Assembly: GCF_000327385.1 (NCBI RefSeq) | Contig: NW_008709540.1 | Span: forward strand, 911,954 to 975,953 | Direction: 5' to 3' | Origin: Lottia gigantea | Lineage: Eukaryota > Mollusca > Gastropoda > Lottiidae | Length of the DNA stretch: 64,000 nt | Part shown: positions 24,270-37,353 of the stretch, piece after piece | Position numbering within the stretch: the stretch's first letter is position 1 | Layout of the letters: each line of letters starts with the position of its first letter | Program-made: the position numbers and the translations under genes | The notes under the pieces: model-generated | What the model was told of the DNA's origin: nothing | The model's database searches: none | What the model saw: only the letters and a program-made list of their open reading frames with translations

Positions 24270-24463
24270 GGGGCCGTATGCAGCGCTCTTTCCTTGACTT
24301 AAGTCGAACTTTACAAAGTTAGGATTAAGGCTTTCATTTTCTACATTTGATATTCAAATTTAAGCACGACTTTCGTACAGATCGACCAGTGCATACCTAA
24401 AGTTAAACTTAAGTCTAACTTTAGTCAAAGTTTAGGTAAAGTACGAGCGCTGCATATGGCCCC
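24270..24463. mobile_element. MITE with GGGGCC ends, 194 bp
   Basis: The left end GGGGCCGTATGCAGCGCTC and the right end GAGCGCTGCATATGGCCCC are inverted with one mismatch. Inverted AAGTCGAACTTTA/TAAACTTAAGTC words lie inside. No convincing target duplication is seen. Confidence 0.85.
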
Positions 24464-26426
24464 TATTTCAAATGAAGAAACCTTATAGAATTTCAGCTCC
24501 ACTATGAGTATTGTGGGTGTTACTGGTACATCAGTGCATACTCTTTTTGAACATCTGATGGCAGTCTGCAATTAAAATCCTGTGTCCAAGTCTAAATTCT
24601 CTTGTGATTTAAATCAGATATGAACTTTACCATGAGCTAATATTTAAGTTCTTATGTACAAGTCTAAATTCTGCACTGATGTTTGAGCTCTGCTTTAATA
24701 AATACTGTTGAAGATATCACCTCACTTGATGATATTCTTATTTCTTCAATTCCAAAAACTTCATCTACGAAAACGTTGAAAATGATCTCTGCTGTAATAA
24801 ATATTGTCCTGTTATTTGCTAGCAGGGAGGGCATGTTAACTTTTCCAGTACACCCGATACCTCTTTGCAGCTGCTGTTTCAGGAGAAATTTTGTTAAGAT
24901 ACTCATGCTCAGCACGAACATTTTTCAGTTGTGATAGGAGGCTAAAATACAAGTCTCTCAACATCGGTAGTCTTGCTTGACAGGTGAGAGGTGGAGTTAG
25001 GAGAAATTGTCAATTTCCCAAGATTAATTATTAGGCGAACCCTTAAAATGATTTAAAATATGCATACTAATAAGATTGCTAGTAAGGAAATAGAAAGGAG
25101 AGTGTATGTATGACTCTATATAACACTATAACACTAGATGATATCTAGGATTGTTTATTGTATTACGTAGGAGGGTAATGGAATGTCCCTGAATCATTCA
25201 CTGTTTAGTTAGTAAGATAGGATATAAGCAGTATTGGGTAAGATTAACTCAATTTTCAATATATTTATCAGGGTTGAATATATATTTTTGATATATTTTG
25301 CTAAGTACCCAGTTTGGCTTGTCTCATATCAGTAATATTGTGGTAAGATTTACTTACTTTTCAAAATAATCATACTTTTAGATTTTTTAAATACCATATA
25401 TATTGCTTAGTTGTTAGTTTCAATTTGCACCTTTTGGCACACTGTTTGGTTTGCTTCTCTTAGTTTAAAAATTGTATATAGAGACAGTTACGCTTTTCAA
25501 ATCATTTTCAAAACTTCCTGATCACTGAGCAGTTGATGCATTAGACATTTTGACCAATGAAAAGTATTGTTTTAGGTTTCAGGTTAATGCTTTTGCGTCA
25601 ATTTCGTTGGTCAAACTATCAATCAAATTTGATGATTAAAAGAAATCATTGTAATTCTACTTGTAAAATGTATGAACAACAGCACGAAGGTGTCCCAAAA
25701 GCAAACTAGAGTAAACCAACTTGTACCAAAACCACGCTTTCGACACTTCCAAGCATGTCGTCTTACAGTCAACGTCTTACAGTCAACGTGGCATGAGGTT
25801 GTAACCACCTTATTTTCTGTTTAAATCACTGTTATAAAGTTATTAAAAACACACAACATGAAGTCCTACATCAGCCAGTTGTCAGTCTTGTACTCAAGAT
25901 ATTTGTCTTAGGGACAAATTTAAACCAGTTGATGCATATTTTGAAGCTTTTAACGACTATTTAAGTCTTTTCTTCCAATGATCTTAATTTAAGTAATGTC
26001 TAGTTTATGATATTTTTAGAAATTTTATCACTATTTTATGTGATTTATTTAACAGTTTTCTCAGAAATCATATTCACTGTGTTTTTATTTTATCATTTAT
26101 TTTAAATGGTTTCTTACTGAAATTAGTTTCTTGACATGGTTGTGGATTTTGAAGCACGAGAACTGCTAAGAAACAATTATGAGCTATGTGAACACTCTAC
26201 ACAGAAAAAGCTGATGTCAATAATGATATTTACTAGATGAGATTATAAAACATGTTCTATCTGATGCCAGTAATCTGTCTAGAGGTAGGACAGTCTAACA
26301 TGTAGACAGGGTTACAGTAATCTTATAGATATACAGGTTTAGATGTACTTCTAACTGTCTAGTCGTGTCAAATATATTTTGTACCATACTATGATTCTGA
26401 CTTACATTTTCTGTGACAGTTGCAAA

Positions 26427-26742
26427 TTAAAGGGATTGTAAAGAGGTTTTCTAAATTTTGTATGTGCAACAGGGGTGCTGAAAGCATCAATTTGCACCTT
26501 TCCAATTTTCAATCAGATGTCTGTGGTTCCTGCAATTTCACTGAAACTAAGTGTTTAATGACATCACAAATTGCAAAATTTGCTTTCTCACATTAGGCCC
26601 TTCACAATTAGTGTCATCAAACACTTAGTTTTAGTGGAATTGCAAAAACCACAGATGTCTGATTAAATATTGGAATGGTGCAAATTGATGCTGTCAGTGT
26701 CCCCAATACACATTAAAAAAAATTTCTTTACTAACACTTTAA
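26427..26742. mobile_element. Palindromic TTAA-type MITE, long arms
   Basis: TTAA-AGGGATTGTAAAGAGG at the left and the inverse TTAA-AGTGTTAGTAAAGAAA at the right. Arms run about 155 bases, with shared GCATCAATTTGCACC, AATCAGATGTCTGTGG and AACTAAGTGTTT. A shortened copy is at 6702-6839; internal fragments are at 31185-31265 and 35215-35545. Confidence 0.85.
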
Positions 26743-26879
26743 AGAATTGTACAGAGTACTTTGTCCTAAACTACACCCCTTATTAATGATAGGGATTATA
26801 GATACAGTCAAAATTCAATAATTATACAGAATACATTGTAGGTGTAAATCATGCCTCCTTATCAATAAATAAATGGGGA

Positions 26880-27055
26880 TGTGGTTCACTTAATCCAACA
26901 GAAACATAAAATCTATTTCATTACCCCCAGTAAGGTACAGAACAGTATGACATTAAACTACATTTCATTTCATTAGTCCAACAGATACAGAACAGTAGGA
27001 TATAAAACTCTATTTCATTTCATGCCCAATAAGGTGCAAAACATTCAGGAATAAT
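26880..27055 (+). mobile_element. Serial SINE 3' tails
   Basis: Three to four consecutive pieces of the form AGGTACAGAACAGTAGGA, TAAAACTCTATTTCATTTCATT follow one another, like a tail region duplicated in tandem. Confidence 0.6.
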
Positions 27056-27329
27056 TTATTTACTTTGCTTAAATCAAATATTCAAAGAAATGAGATATTT
27101 TTGACATTTTCCCCATGTCGTGACAAATTCTTGAAATAGCAGAAAATTGTACGCCCTTTTTTACTACAGAATACACAAACTATGTAGATAAATTATTAGT
27201 TTTACCTGTAGGCGATTATACTGGTATTTACTTATATTTATACATTCATAGATTTTATATGGCCTTGACCCTGTTCAGTATAAATTGCTTAGTAATCATT
27301 TATGATATACTGTTTAATATGAATTAAGA

Positions 27330-27450
27330 TCGAGTGCAATTTCCTATTTTTCTGTTTCTCAATGGGCTAACTGGAAGGACGCCATGCAGTGTGCAAGGAG
27401 GGAAATTTTGTTCAAACTATCCTCAATTCCCCATAGGTGTATGATTTCCA
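27330..27450 (-). mobile_element. SINE fragment, minus strand
   Basis: GGCTAACTGGAAGGAC, GCCATGCAGTGTGCAAGGAGGG and GATTTCCAACTGG are the inverse of the SINE body with a deletion. Confidence 0.6.
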
Positions 27451-27456
27451 ACTGGG

Positions 27457-27824
27457 TTTCCTTATTTCTTTAGTGTCAAATTAAGCAAACTATTTGATTA
27501 ATAGATGTTTCTAATGAATTATCATGTATTCTTAATCATATCATTATGTTCTTATTGCATATAATTAAGAGTTTTTACCAATCATAAATGCTCATGTATG
27601 TACAGTCTGGATAAACAAAAAAAGACTTTTTAACCTTTATTGATCAGTCACTCATTGGAATTCTGCTGGTAATTCTCTTCTAATTTAGCTAATTATGAAT
27701 TAATTGCAGACATGTGAGACAAACTGGTATTTTTCAAAGTCATTAGAACACCTCTACTTTCTATCCATATAATAGTATTAGCATTTTCACTTTTAAAAAT
27801 GAAAATAAGGGAACCCATCTTTAA
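27457..27824. repeat. Dispersed repeat, copy 1 of 2
   Basis: About 360 bases shared in direct orientation with 37354-37712 at roughly 85-90% identity, from TTTCCTTATTTCTTTAGTG to GGGAACCCATCTTTAA. No terminal inverted repeats and no coding potential are seen. Confidence 0.85.
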
Positions 27825-28119
27825 GAAACATACACAGCCTCTACTTCACAGAGCCTAAAGTAATTGTCCCATGAGCAACTTGACACTATTCCCATGTCAG
27901 CCATCAGTATATAGAGATGGTATTTAGTTGTATATTTTACCTGAGATTACCAGTAATTATCAACAGGTAGCTAGATATAAGATATAGTTTAGTTATCAAG
28001 TTTATATTTTACCTGAGATTACCTGTAATTATCTTATTACCTACAGTTAGAATATATCTAATTATAGTAATTTATATCTCAATACATCTTATAAACACAA
28101 CTAGTTTACATCTTATATT

Positions 28120-28212
28120 GATAATAGCACAGAGATAATAGCACAGGGATAATAGCACAGAGATAATAGCACAGAGATAATAGCACAGGGATAATAGCAC
28201 AGAGATAATAGG
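28120..28212. repeat. 14-bp tandem array
   Basis: GATAATAGCACAGA or GATAATAGCACAGG is repeated six and a half times. Confidence 0.9.
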
Positions 28213-28939
28213 TATCTAGATATTCATAACAGATAGAAACACAACTTGTATTATGTATTGTAAATTGGTGATAGGGAAGGTATATATACTGGTCTAAATC
28301 ATATAACATAGATTGTATACACCAAGGGTGTTCATAGGTTCAAGGTATATTGTGGTCTAAATATTCACAGTATATAAACATAGCTAGTATATAACTAGAT
28401 AAACCTGGACTTTTTATTAATGGAACTAAACCATACAATCTTAGCATTATCATTTGATTTAATTTATTAATCCAAAACATTTTCAAAGATTTACTCTATT
28501 TAATAATTGCTTAAACAGAGCCTGACTAGCAAAATGGACCCCTATTGCTCTCTGCGTGGGTATGCCCAATCTGAAACAAAGCAGTAGGGCTAAACTTCAT
28601 TCCATTTCTTGATAATAATATGGGAAAATTACCAATTGTCTATAGAACTCTGTATATGGTTGTAGACTATGATATAACTTAGCTTTTAGATTAAAAAATC
28701 TATTTATATCAAGTAATATCAACTTGTAAAGTAAATATTTAAAATACAGTATCCCTTCAAATTGTTATCATTTTCCTCTGAGAGAACTTCTTCAGTTTTA
28801 TCATGTTTTATTATTTACATTTCTTTTTTATTATGATAAAACTCTTCAACTATTTCCAACCACTTGTAAATATCAAAAATATTTCTAGGGTTCAATTAAC
28901 ATAGAATAAGATATTGGAAAGTGCAAGGAAAAATGAACA

Positions 28940-29040
28940 AAAGTGAAATGAATGGACGTTTATGTTCTATTTTTCAGCACCTAATTGGTCTAATGACAAA
29001 AGGCAGTGCCAGTGTGCAATGAGGGAAACAAATTTTAAGG
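28940..29040 (-). mobile_element. SINE 3' fragment, minus strand
   Basis: ATGAATGGACGTTTATGTTC, CAGCACCTAATTGG and CAGTGTGCAATGAGGG are the inverse of the SINE 3' end. A plus-strand tail piece lies close by at 29340-29410. Confidence 0.55.
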
Positions 29041-29339
29041 AAAAACTAGAAGACTTTTATGACAAGATATAAAAAAAATTTTCTAGGTTGAATGAAGATA
29101 AAAGTAAAAGAGGTCGAAATAAAAAATAATTTGATGATATGACTTCATTTTGAATGAAATTAGTAATAGTGACAAGGGAGTGATATAACTTCCTGAGAAG
29201 GCACTGGCCAAGATCTGAGTTTTTTTAGAGCTACCTTTATTACAAAATTTATATTTTTTCCTTAAATCTTTTGGATTTACACATTCCAAACTGATCATGC
29301 TACTTTCAGAATAATAATCAGGCCCTGTTTCTCCAACAG

Positions 29340-29410
29340 AATCTTCCGTCTTCCTGAGCCCACATGATACAGAAAAGTAGGCATAAAACTCAATTTGTTT
29401 CATTTCATTA
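29340..29410 (+). mobile_element. SINE 3' tail fragment
   Basis: CCGTCTTCCTGAGCCCACAT, CAGAAAAGTAGGCATAAAACTC and TTTCATTTCATT mark the SINE 3' end. It lies inside an antisense open frame, which shows that frame is not a gene. Confidence 0.7.
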
Positions 29411-29934
29411 CCAAAAGAATCTGAATATGTTGCAAATTTATTATTTCCCATTGTAATATTCAAGCTCTTTCGAAGAAAATTTATTGTAGAAGTTTTTTGA
29501 GAAATAGAACCCAAATAAAGAATCTCATTTATTATCTCTGAAGTAAAATTCAATAATATATTGCCAAAGAATTTAAATATCTACAATATAACTTCTATTA
29601 AATTCTTCTTCGTTGTTTCAATCCTGCTGACTTGGCATCTTTATGAGACAAAGGTGGATGATTCAAATCAATATAGCAGACATTTGACATTATCAACACA
29701 CAGTTTAAATTGACAAGTTTCTGCTGATTTTGTCTGCAGAGAGAAAGATTAATGTACTGTTTTATTTTGTTATGGACTTATCTAGGTGGTTTTGCAACAC
29801 ATTAGTTTATGTTTTATTCTGTCTGAAATGTGTGAACTGGATTTAAGAAGCTAAAAGCTAATTGTACAATGTTGCTGAATTTGATTGAGAACATTGTTGT
29901 TTCATTCTGTTAAATTCAGTCTGTTAACCTGTGG

Positions 29935-30100
29935 TTTCCATTCCTTACTTTGAATTTTTTATCCATCCTCTAGTGAAATAGACAGTGAAATTTCTAGTTT
30001 GAGGTATATTTGAAGGGATTATGCTATTTTTATGCGTTTTAGTACTTCTTAAGACTATTAAAGCACATTCAATCCCTGAAAATGCGGACTGTTCCCAGTT
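29935..30100. mobile_element. Right-half copy of GGGACAG MITE
   Basis: AATTTCTAGTTTGAGGTAT, TTTTAGTACTTCTTAAGAC and GGACTGTTCCC match the right half of the element at 15914-16265. Confidence 0.55.
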
Positions 30101-30414
30101 AAGCAATTATAGAATATTGCCGAACTTGTCTGTAAAGACAAACAATAACAATATGCTGATCAGTAAGGTCATTCTGAAAGACATAAGTTCAAATTTATTG
30201 TTCATTATGATTGAGCTCTGCCACTAAAATTTCTGCTGTGGGTTTTTACAAGTAATAATATGTACCTTTGTATTAGTTAGTTATTTAGTTATTTAACCAG
30301 TACTTGTCTTTGAAGTCCATTTGAAGCTTCTATGCTGTAATTTTTTGCATCAAAGTTAATTGAGTCAAACATTTATTTACTTTGAGTTTTACCACTTAAT
30401 GACTGCAATACAGA

Positions 30415-30745
30415 GTATTCAACACCCTTCTAGAGAGTCTACACAGCAAACAATCCATAGGTCATGAATTCCTCCTGCCTTTCAGAGAGTTTGTACATTG
30501 AGGTTTGGCAACTCAGCAACTCAGTTAATCCACATAGATTATGATAGTTATTAGGAACATGTGTTATCAACTCCACCTTCCTCAAGAGAGTCCACATATT
30601 GAGGTCTGTCTAGTTGGCAATTTGATCAAGGGTCATCGACTGCATCTCCTGTTCAGAAAGTTGATGTTTGTGGAAAATTCATGATATTGATTAATTGGTG
30701 ATAAGCTTTCTAAAGAGTCCATACAGCTAATAAGATTATTTGTTA
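30415..30745. repeat. Cluster of the AGAGTCCACATAG repeat
   Basis: Diverged copies of AGAGAGTCCACATAG (TAGAGAGTCTACACAGC, CAAGAGAGTCCACATATTG, AAAGAGTCCATACAGCTAATAAG) occur about every 130 bases, with TTGAGGTYTG nearby. They are the inverse of the 62-bp array core. Confidence 0.6.
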
Positions 30746-31994
30746 TATTTATCTAGACTAAAGTAATAAATTAGTAAATGTCAGTTAATAGGGATAGAGG
30801 ATATGATTTATGTTCCAGTGACAAGATATAAAGCTATTACACAATTTATCTATATTGATACGAGGGCCATATCAATTTAACGCGTATTATTTTCTATTTC
30901 TTTATTAATAACAGTATAATTATCACTATAGTTATTTCCCTTGATAATCAGAGCCTCCGCATAATAATGGTAGGGTTTTTTCTCACGTTAATGTGATATG
31001 AGTTGATTGGTAAATGGCCATTTTAAGCTAAATTGAATTTCATGGAAGAATAAGTAGAACGCTTCAGTGTATTGAATTATTTCATAACGCAAGAATTTGG
31101 AGAAGATTTTGTCCCAATTAGCAATGGAGGTAACAATCTTGAGGAGAATGGGAAGAACCGAAGTAGGAATAGTGACGTTATAAAAGGCTCAGTTTCAGTG
31201 GAATAGCAAGAAACACAGACGTCTGATTGAAAATTGGAATGGTGCAAATTGAGAAGGAGCAATTTGAGAATTAGCAATCAGGAATCATTAATCTAGAACT
31301 GAAGTATTTTGCTCTTTGCTTAGTGTATTAGATAACTTGCATTGCCAGCCAGAATAAAGTATTGATCTTTCCCCAATCACTGAAATGAAAATGTGCCTTA
31401 AAACTGCAGAATTTAGTTCCCCCAACCTCCCAACCTCACCCCCTTTAAGGTAGAAATTTCATGTGTGGGAAAATCAGCATATATTTTGTTGACAAATCAA
31501 TTAAGATAATATCAGCTTGTTGACTAACGAGTTTGTTAATATTACCTGTTAATTAATCATATATACGTCATTAAGTACTTTATTAATATCTGAATTTCAT
31601 TAGGCACTTTATTTTCAGATCTTAATTACATGGTGATTTCATATCTTCCTGGCCTAGTGTTCCAATTAATATTTCTCTTTATATAAAACATCGGCAATAT
31701 TCTTTGGTCATATTTTAATTACAGAGGCAATATAATATCTACATGGCCTAGTGTTCTACTTTATATTTCTCATTATATAGATCATAGAAATTTGAAATTT
31801 TGATATAAACTGTTTAAGATAGAAACTCTGCAGGTTCCAGGCTCACTGTCTTGCAAACTGCATGACATTGTCTGTCTGCATTATTACAAATAATGTGTAT
31901 GAAACTTTCAAATGCCTGTAACTCTTTTAAGAATGAAAGATGGACTTCAAATCAGATTTTGTATAAACTGAGGCTGTATACTACAGGCTGTCTG

Positions 31995-32116
31995 GTATGA
32001 TATTCCCTTTATCATCATCTGATGATGACACATGTATATTGTGTTGAAACGTTATGTGTCTAACCTTATTAAAAAAGTGTGTTATATTCCATAATATTGT
32101 CTTGTGTTTTGTTATA
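31995..32116 (+). repeat. Foldback-family end with stem motif
   Basis: CTGATGATGACACA, loop, TGTGTTGAAACGTTATGTG has the same layout as the motif in 2662-2818. The following CTAACCTTATT and AAGTGTGTTATATTCCAT match the arms of the foldback at 41350-41462. Confidence 0.65.
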
Positions 32117-32249
32117 GGTTAGAAGATTGTTTAAGATTTAGATTACGTTAGGTGACTGAGCACAGTCTGAGATGTAGATTATATTCAGATATTGAAAAAG
32201 AAAACTATAAAATTCATTAGACTATGAAATTTTCAAATGAAAAAAAACT

Positions 32250-32640
32250 CAGCTTTTTATTTATTACATCAAGATATTTAACAATGGTTGTCTAACTTCA
32301 CCGCGTAAAAAGGAGCTGAACTTTTCATTACTAAGAAAAGAAAGAAAGGAGCAACTATATTTTACAAAGATAACAACTTAGGTTCACAGTTAAGGATCCT
32401 TTCTATCAGCTGATCCTTGGCCAAACCTCTTGGCATTGATCTTTCCGGAGTATCTGTACCCATTTACAGCTGGGTCGACTGGAATTATGAAGATGACTTA
32501 TTCATGGTCATCGGACTTTCACTCCCCTATCAAGATTGGAACCCACAGCTGGCAATTGTGTGGTCTGTAGGTGGTCAGGGTTTTTATAGAGGGAAGGAGG
32601 ATTTATCAAGATTTAAAAGGTTCTATAAATGGTAAAGATA
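32250..32640. repeat. Unclassified dispersed repeat
   Basis: ACAAAGATAACAACTTAGGTTCACAG-type sequence, then GATCCTT, CCAAACC and TTGATCTT, is shared in order with 55700-55800. The downstream part (ACAGCTGGGTCGACTGGAAT, ACCCACAGCTGGCAATTGTG) resembles a degraded tRNA-like SINE. A 72-codon frame over it is not a recognisable protein. Confidence 0.4.
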
Positions 32641-33234
32641 TTTATTATATGGGCTAGGAGATGGGGGTATGTAGGGGAGAAGGGGGTTTATCAAGATATT
32701 AAGTGTAACAAGATTTTATTGGTTTGTTATAAGATTTATATTGGGGGTCGTGTATCAAGTTGTTGACTCTAGGGTGGAGAGAGTCAAGTGGTTTGTTTAC
32801 AATCAGCTTTTATAACATTAGATATATATTGTCATTCTAAATATACAGATATCTGACCTGAATTAATAGAATATTTGTATGAATGAATGAAATGGGCATG
32901 AATGATTGAGTGAATGAATCAAATACAATTATTAATGAGTCAAATTTTTGACAATTTGATTTAAAAAAAAAAGGGATCAAAATAACTGATCTTGGAAACT
33001 TTTTGACAAATTTTTTAAATAATTATGATATAGATCATATTTTTTAATCTACCGAATGTCAATGATTTAAAAGAACGATTGAATGGAATTTTCATGTGTT
33101 AACACTACAATTTAAGGACTCATCCAAATCTATGAAGCACAGTGCACTTCACACACTTTATCATCTGTTGGCCTAAGTTAAATATCTTTTTTCTCCAGTA
33201 CAGTATATCATTAGTTAACTTTTAGATGAAATTA

Positions 33235-33545
33235 TTCAAATATTTCAAAAATGCTAATTTAAGGTTAACCTTATTCTGCTCAATCTGCAGGGATGAGAAG
33301 ATGTAACTCACTCTATCAACAGACGTCTAATGAACAAGAGTAAATGAGATTATTCAATTTCAAAAGAGAATTGAATGTTTATATCCAAAAAAAACACACA
33401 TTTTTCAAGATTTGAGTTTGTCTGCTGAATTAATGTTTCAAAAATGCTGCTTTAAGGTTAACCTTATTCTGCACAATCTGCAGATGTCAAGAGAAGTGAC
33501 TTATAAAACAGGCATCTAAAGAACAAGAGTAAATGAAGTCTGAAA
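33235..33545. repeat. Two-unit tandem repeat of about 190 bp
   Basis: TTTAAGGTTAACCTTATTCTG, CAATCTGCAG, CATCTAAAGAACAAGAGTAAATGA and ATTTCAAAAATGCT occur twice in order. Confidence 0.75.
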
Positions 33546-34076
33546 GCATGGTGACTTTTAATTTGATCTTTATCTCTTGTATTCAATTTCTTCTCTAAAA
33601 ATTCCAGACCTTATTATAACCAATTCCAGCTTCCGTTAAACATCGACGCTACAAAAGAAGCGGAACTTCTTTGATGTGAGGTCTGGATGATCAAGAAATT
33701 ATTTCCCAGTGCATATTAACGTGACAAAAAACTCATAACAGAACTCTTTAGTGAAGGAGATTATTAAAGTCAGAATGTGGAAAAGCGATTTATGTATAAT
33801 TAGGTCGTATTTCGAGGGCCGAGACCTCCATAAAATCATTGATAAAGACATTATGGTGTAATAAAATCACTGAGCTCTGATTGGTCGATAATTACTGCCG
33901 ATAGTCAGCAGATTGGGTCCTGTTTTTTCTCATCCGTTTCCGTCTCAGAACAAGAGGCAGTAATTGATTGTCTTATTTCTGCATTGTTTCAGCAGATAAC
34001 GCTTCTGTTTTCTTACTGATAACAAAAAAATCCATAATTTCTGTCATTTTATGCTGATTAGACACAATTTCTACTT

Positions 34077-34210
34077 ATAATATGCACTGTAATGATTAAT
34101 TGGTGTAGCAGTTCAGATAAATTCAGATCCTTTAAGCTCTTATAATATGCACTGTAATAATTCATTGGTGTAGCAGTTCAGATAAATTCAGATTCTGTAA
34201 GTCTATATAT
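34077..34210. repeat. 64-bp tandem duplication
   Basis: TATAATATGCACTGTAAT starts at 34077 and 34141, followed by TTGGTGTAGCAGTTCAGATAA in both. A partial third unit follows. Confidence 0.85.
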
Positions 34211-36332
34211 AATATGTACTATGTTGTCATTGCAGTAAGTTTAGAAAAGACTCTTTGAAACTAATAAGTAAACAAACAGTTCATTTTATATCATTTTCAT
34301 CAACTTCAGTTCCAAGCTCTCGAGTCTTAATCCATTAATGTTTCTAATTTAAGTTTCACTATAAGTAGTGTGGAGGGGTTGCTAGCGTGGAAGGGTATGC
34401 TTACTCTTCCAGAACATCTGATGCCAGGCTGAATCACAGAATCCACATAGCTAGTATTGTATTTTTTTGCTCTCCACGTTCTATTGCAGTGAAATTTAAT
34501 ATCGCAGATTTGCATTCAGAGGTCACTCTACATCTTGGGAGTGTCAATTTGGCATGCATTAGGAGTCCACATAGTCAATATAGTATTCATTTCCACTTTC
34601 CATCATGATATTTTTTATTTTATTCAGAAGAATAGGACATAAAACAACACTTAATTTCATTAGATTCTTTTTATGTGATTGGATGGTCCCTTTAATGAAC
34701 AGTGTTCGTGTATTTTCTTGAATTATATATTTCTCTCAGGATTGCACATTTGGTGCTATTATACACAGAACAATAGAACAAAAGCCAGCATTTGATTTCA
34801 TTCCTTTTGTTTGATTCGATTTTCAATGAAGGCATGTCGTTTTTATCGTGGTTTATTTTGTGAATTGTGATTTAAAAGGTTGGATGAAATCGAGTCAATA
34901 TTTACTGAGTGAAATTCATTACGATAGTTTAAATAAACCATTTTTATATCACTGTGTTTTTATTTTATCTATTTCTATCTATTATATTAAAGCTACTCCA
35001 TCAATATATTTGTCCTTTCTGTTTTCATTTTAAAGAGTCTATGTTAGATAGTGATGAGAACATAGTCTCATGAAAGCACTGTGTTATTATTATGTAACAG
35101 AGACATGTATGGCTTCTATAGGTAAAATTCTTATTTTCTGTCTGATGTCTGTGATTATAGAATATGATGACACTTACTTGCAAAAGCTGTAATACTATCA
35201 AAGTACCTTTCGTTATCTAAAAACACCGAGTTTAAACACTAATTTTTCGTAAATTTGCGCTGAACCACGAAATTGGAATGATGCATATCATTGCTATCAG
35301 TGTCCCTAACATACGTAAAAAGATATGGATTGTTAGTATTATTATTTAATGATACAGCACAGTTTTTGTTCCCTTGCAAAAGACGTTCCTACTTAACGAT
35401 TATCAGTCTTATAATGTTGAATTGAGAATAACTTTGTATGTGTATTGGAGACACTGATAGCATCAATAAGCATATTTTGCAATTAGTGACGTCTGATCGA
35501 AAATCGAAATGATGCAAATGGACGCTACCAGTGTCCTGTTCTGACTAGAAATCTGTGTAAACTGCAGTACAGTCAGTTCTGCATATAAACTCATAGCCCT
35601 TTCCATGCATTATGAGTCCAGATATTTTGTCCCATTTGTAAAGGCTGGTAAAAAGATTTTGTCCGATTGATCAAAGATAATTGTATAATACTCAACAGTT
35701 GGAAAGGTTTGATGGTTTGTTGTTAACAAATTCCCAAGCATGCGTAAATATTTCAATGGTTGAAACTGCGCGATAATTTTGATCTGTTGTAAGAGGCTTA
35801 TTAAGAAATTCCTACAACTTGTTGAAGAAATATTTTTATTACTTTCCATTGTTCATACGCATGACAAAATTCTCATAAAACAGACATGATTTCTTGAAAT
35901 ATCTTGTAGAAATTTAACAAAATATTCAAATATTTCTCCTAAGATTTGGCATCAAAGAGAGAATATTCACTATGGAATCAAAGACTTGGAATAAAAGACA
36001 TTTCAATTTAGATTTTAGAGTTGATCGCACTAGAAATCCGGTGAAGGATTTGAAGAATGATTGTATTTGTTTGACTATCGTAAAATTCTGATCATTGATG
36101 TAGCGAGGTTGGTTTCTATGTAATGTGTTCTGGGAATCAAAATTTATCGATTTGGAATTTTCTGAAAATTTGATTGCTTGTTTAGTTTACAATCAAATTA
36201 CACCAACTTCTGACCTTGGCCAGTGCTTTTATGAGACTGTTTTCTCTTCACAACCTAACACTAAGTTACGCAGTAAATTTTGTGTCCATTCTTTGAAACT
36301 TACAAAAATTATGGCCTCTATCTCCGCACTTG

Positions 36333-36604
36333 AGGGAGCCGTGGTGGCTCAGTGAGTTAGATGCTTGCTCGCTAACCTGAGGGTCCAGGGTTTAATCCCG
36401 GCATAGGTCGAGATAATACCTTCAGATTTTTCAACCCGGTTTCCCCCTGTTAGTGATGCAGGTAAGAGGGGTTGGCATGGAAAAAGCGTCTAGTCGTTCG
36501 GATGGGACAATAAACCAAGGTTGCACACTGCATGGAGTTGCCCGTCTTCATTAGCCCAAATGGTGCAGAAAAGAAGGACGTAAAACTCCATTCATTCATT
36601 CATT
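36333..36604 (+). mobile_element. tRNA-derived SINE with head and tail, internal deletion
   Basis: The head GGGAGCCGTGGTGGCTCAG (A-box-like TGGCTCAGTGAGTTAG) and GGGTCCAGGGTTTAATCCC (B-box-like) are followed by body words CAACCCGG, CAGGTAAGAG and GGACAATAAACCAAGG. It then jumps directly to TTGCACACTGCATGG, so about 100 bases of the body are missing. The tail is ATTCATTCATTC. Confidence 0.9.
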
Positions 36605-37353
36605 CTCCACACTTGAATGTGAGTGTATAAAAATGGAGAAACAATTTTGATCTATTCTTATCGTAAAAAGTTTGTACTCCTTCTTCTGGTGTCCATAGAA
36701 AATTGTGAATTGGACTTCACAAATTTAACAAAAACTTGTATTAATTCTGCACTCACAGCTCCTAATTACGAATATTTTGATAGCATGCCACAGCTTAATA
36801 TACTCTATAAGAATTATTAAACATTATATTAACATTAATAACAGTAGTATATTATGATGACTCTAGTAATTTCAGTTGAAACTAAAAATAACATATTATG
36901 ATAGTTCATAAAAATATTATTTTATAATTGTTCAGTTTGTAGTTTTCATATTCCTTACTGTTGTTGTTTTAGCCATTTTAGAGTTTCAGTCAGGGCAAGC
37001 TTATTCTTGGATCTTTGAGAAGTCTGATATTTGAATCCACATCAGAATTTTCATTCACTTAATGTTGAATGATTCAGGACCAGGATCATTTTCATATTTA
37101 CCTCAGTGATTTTGTCATCTTAAGTGATCCCGGATGGCTTTTAGACCACTTCCATATCTATATCATTGATTTTCTGAGCTAATGGGTCTTGACCTATGGA
37201 TTGTGATTGAAATAGGTAGATGTCTCTCCTGGTGATTTCAGCATATCTACTTAGGTCATGGAGACACCAGACATTACCTTACTCAACATATTCAACTCAG
37301 GCTATTGCAAACAGTAGTCCACTAATGGTTTTTAATGAGGTTTTTAAAGATGG

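Noticed and set aside
29083-29553. 156-codon minus-strand open frame
   Set aside because: It runs across a SINE tail in antisense, is AT-driven and shows no domain; not a gene.
31995-32060. Active hammerhead ribozyme
   Set aside because: CUGAUGA and GAAAC are present, but an extra base before stem II and no clear stems I and III mean the canonical fold is not supported.
32417-32635. 72-codon frame (VDWNYEDDLF...) resembling a protein piece
   Set aside because: Sequence context looks like a degraded tRNA-like repeat shared in part with 55700-55800; no recognised domain.
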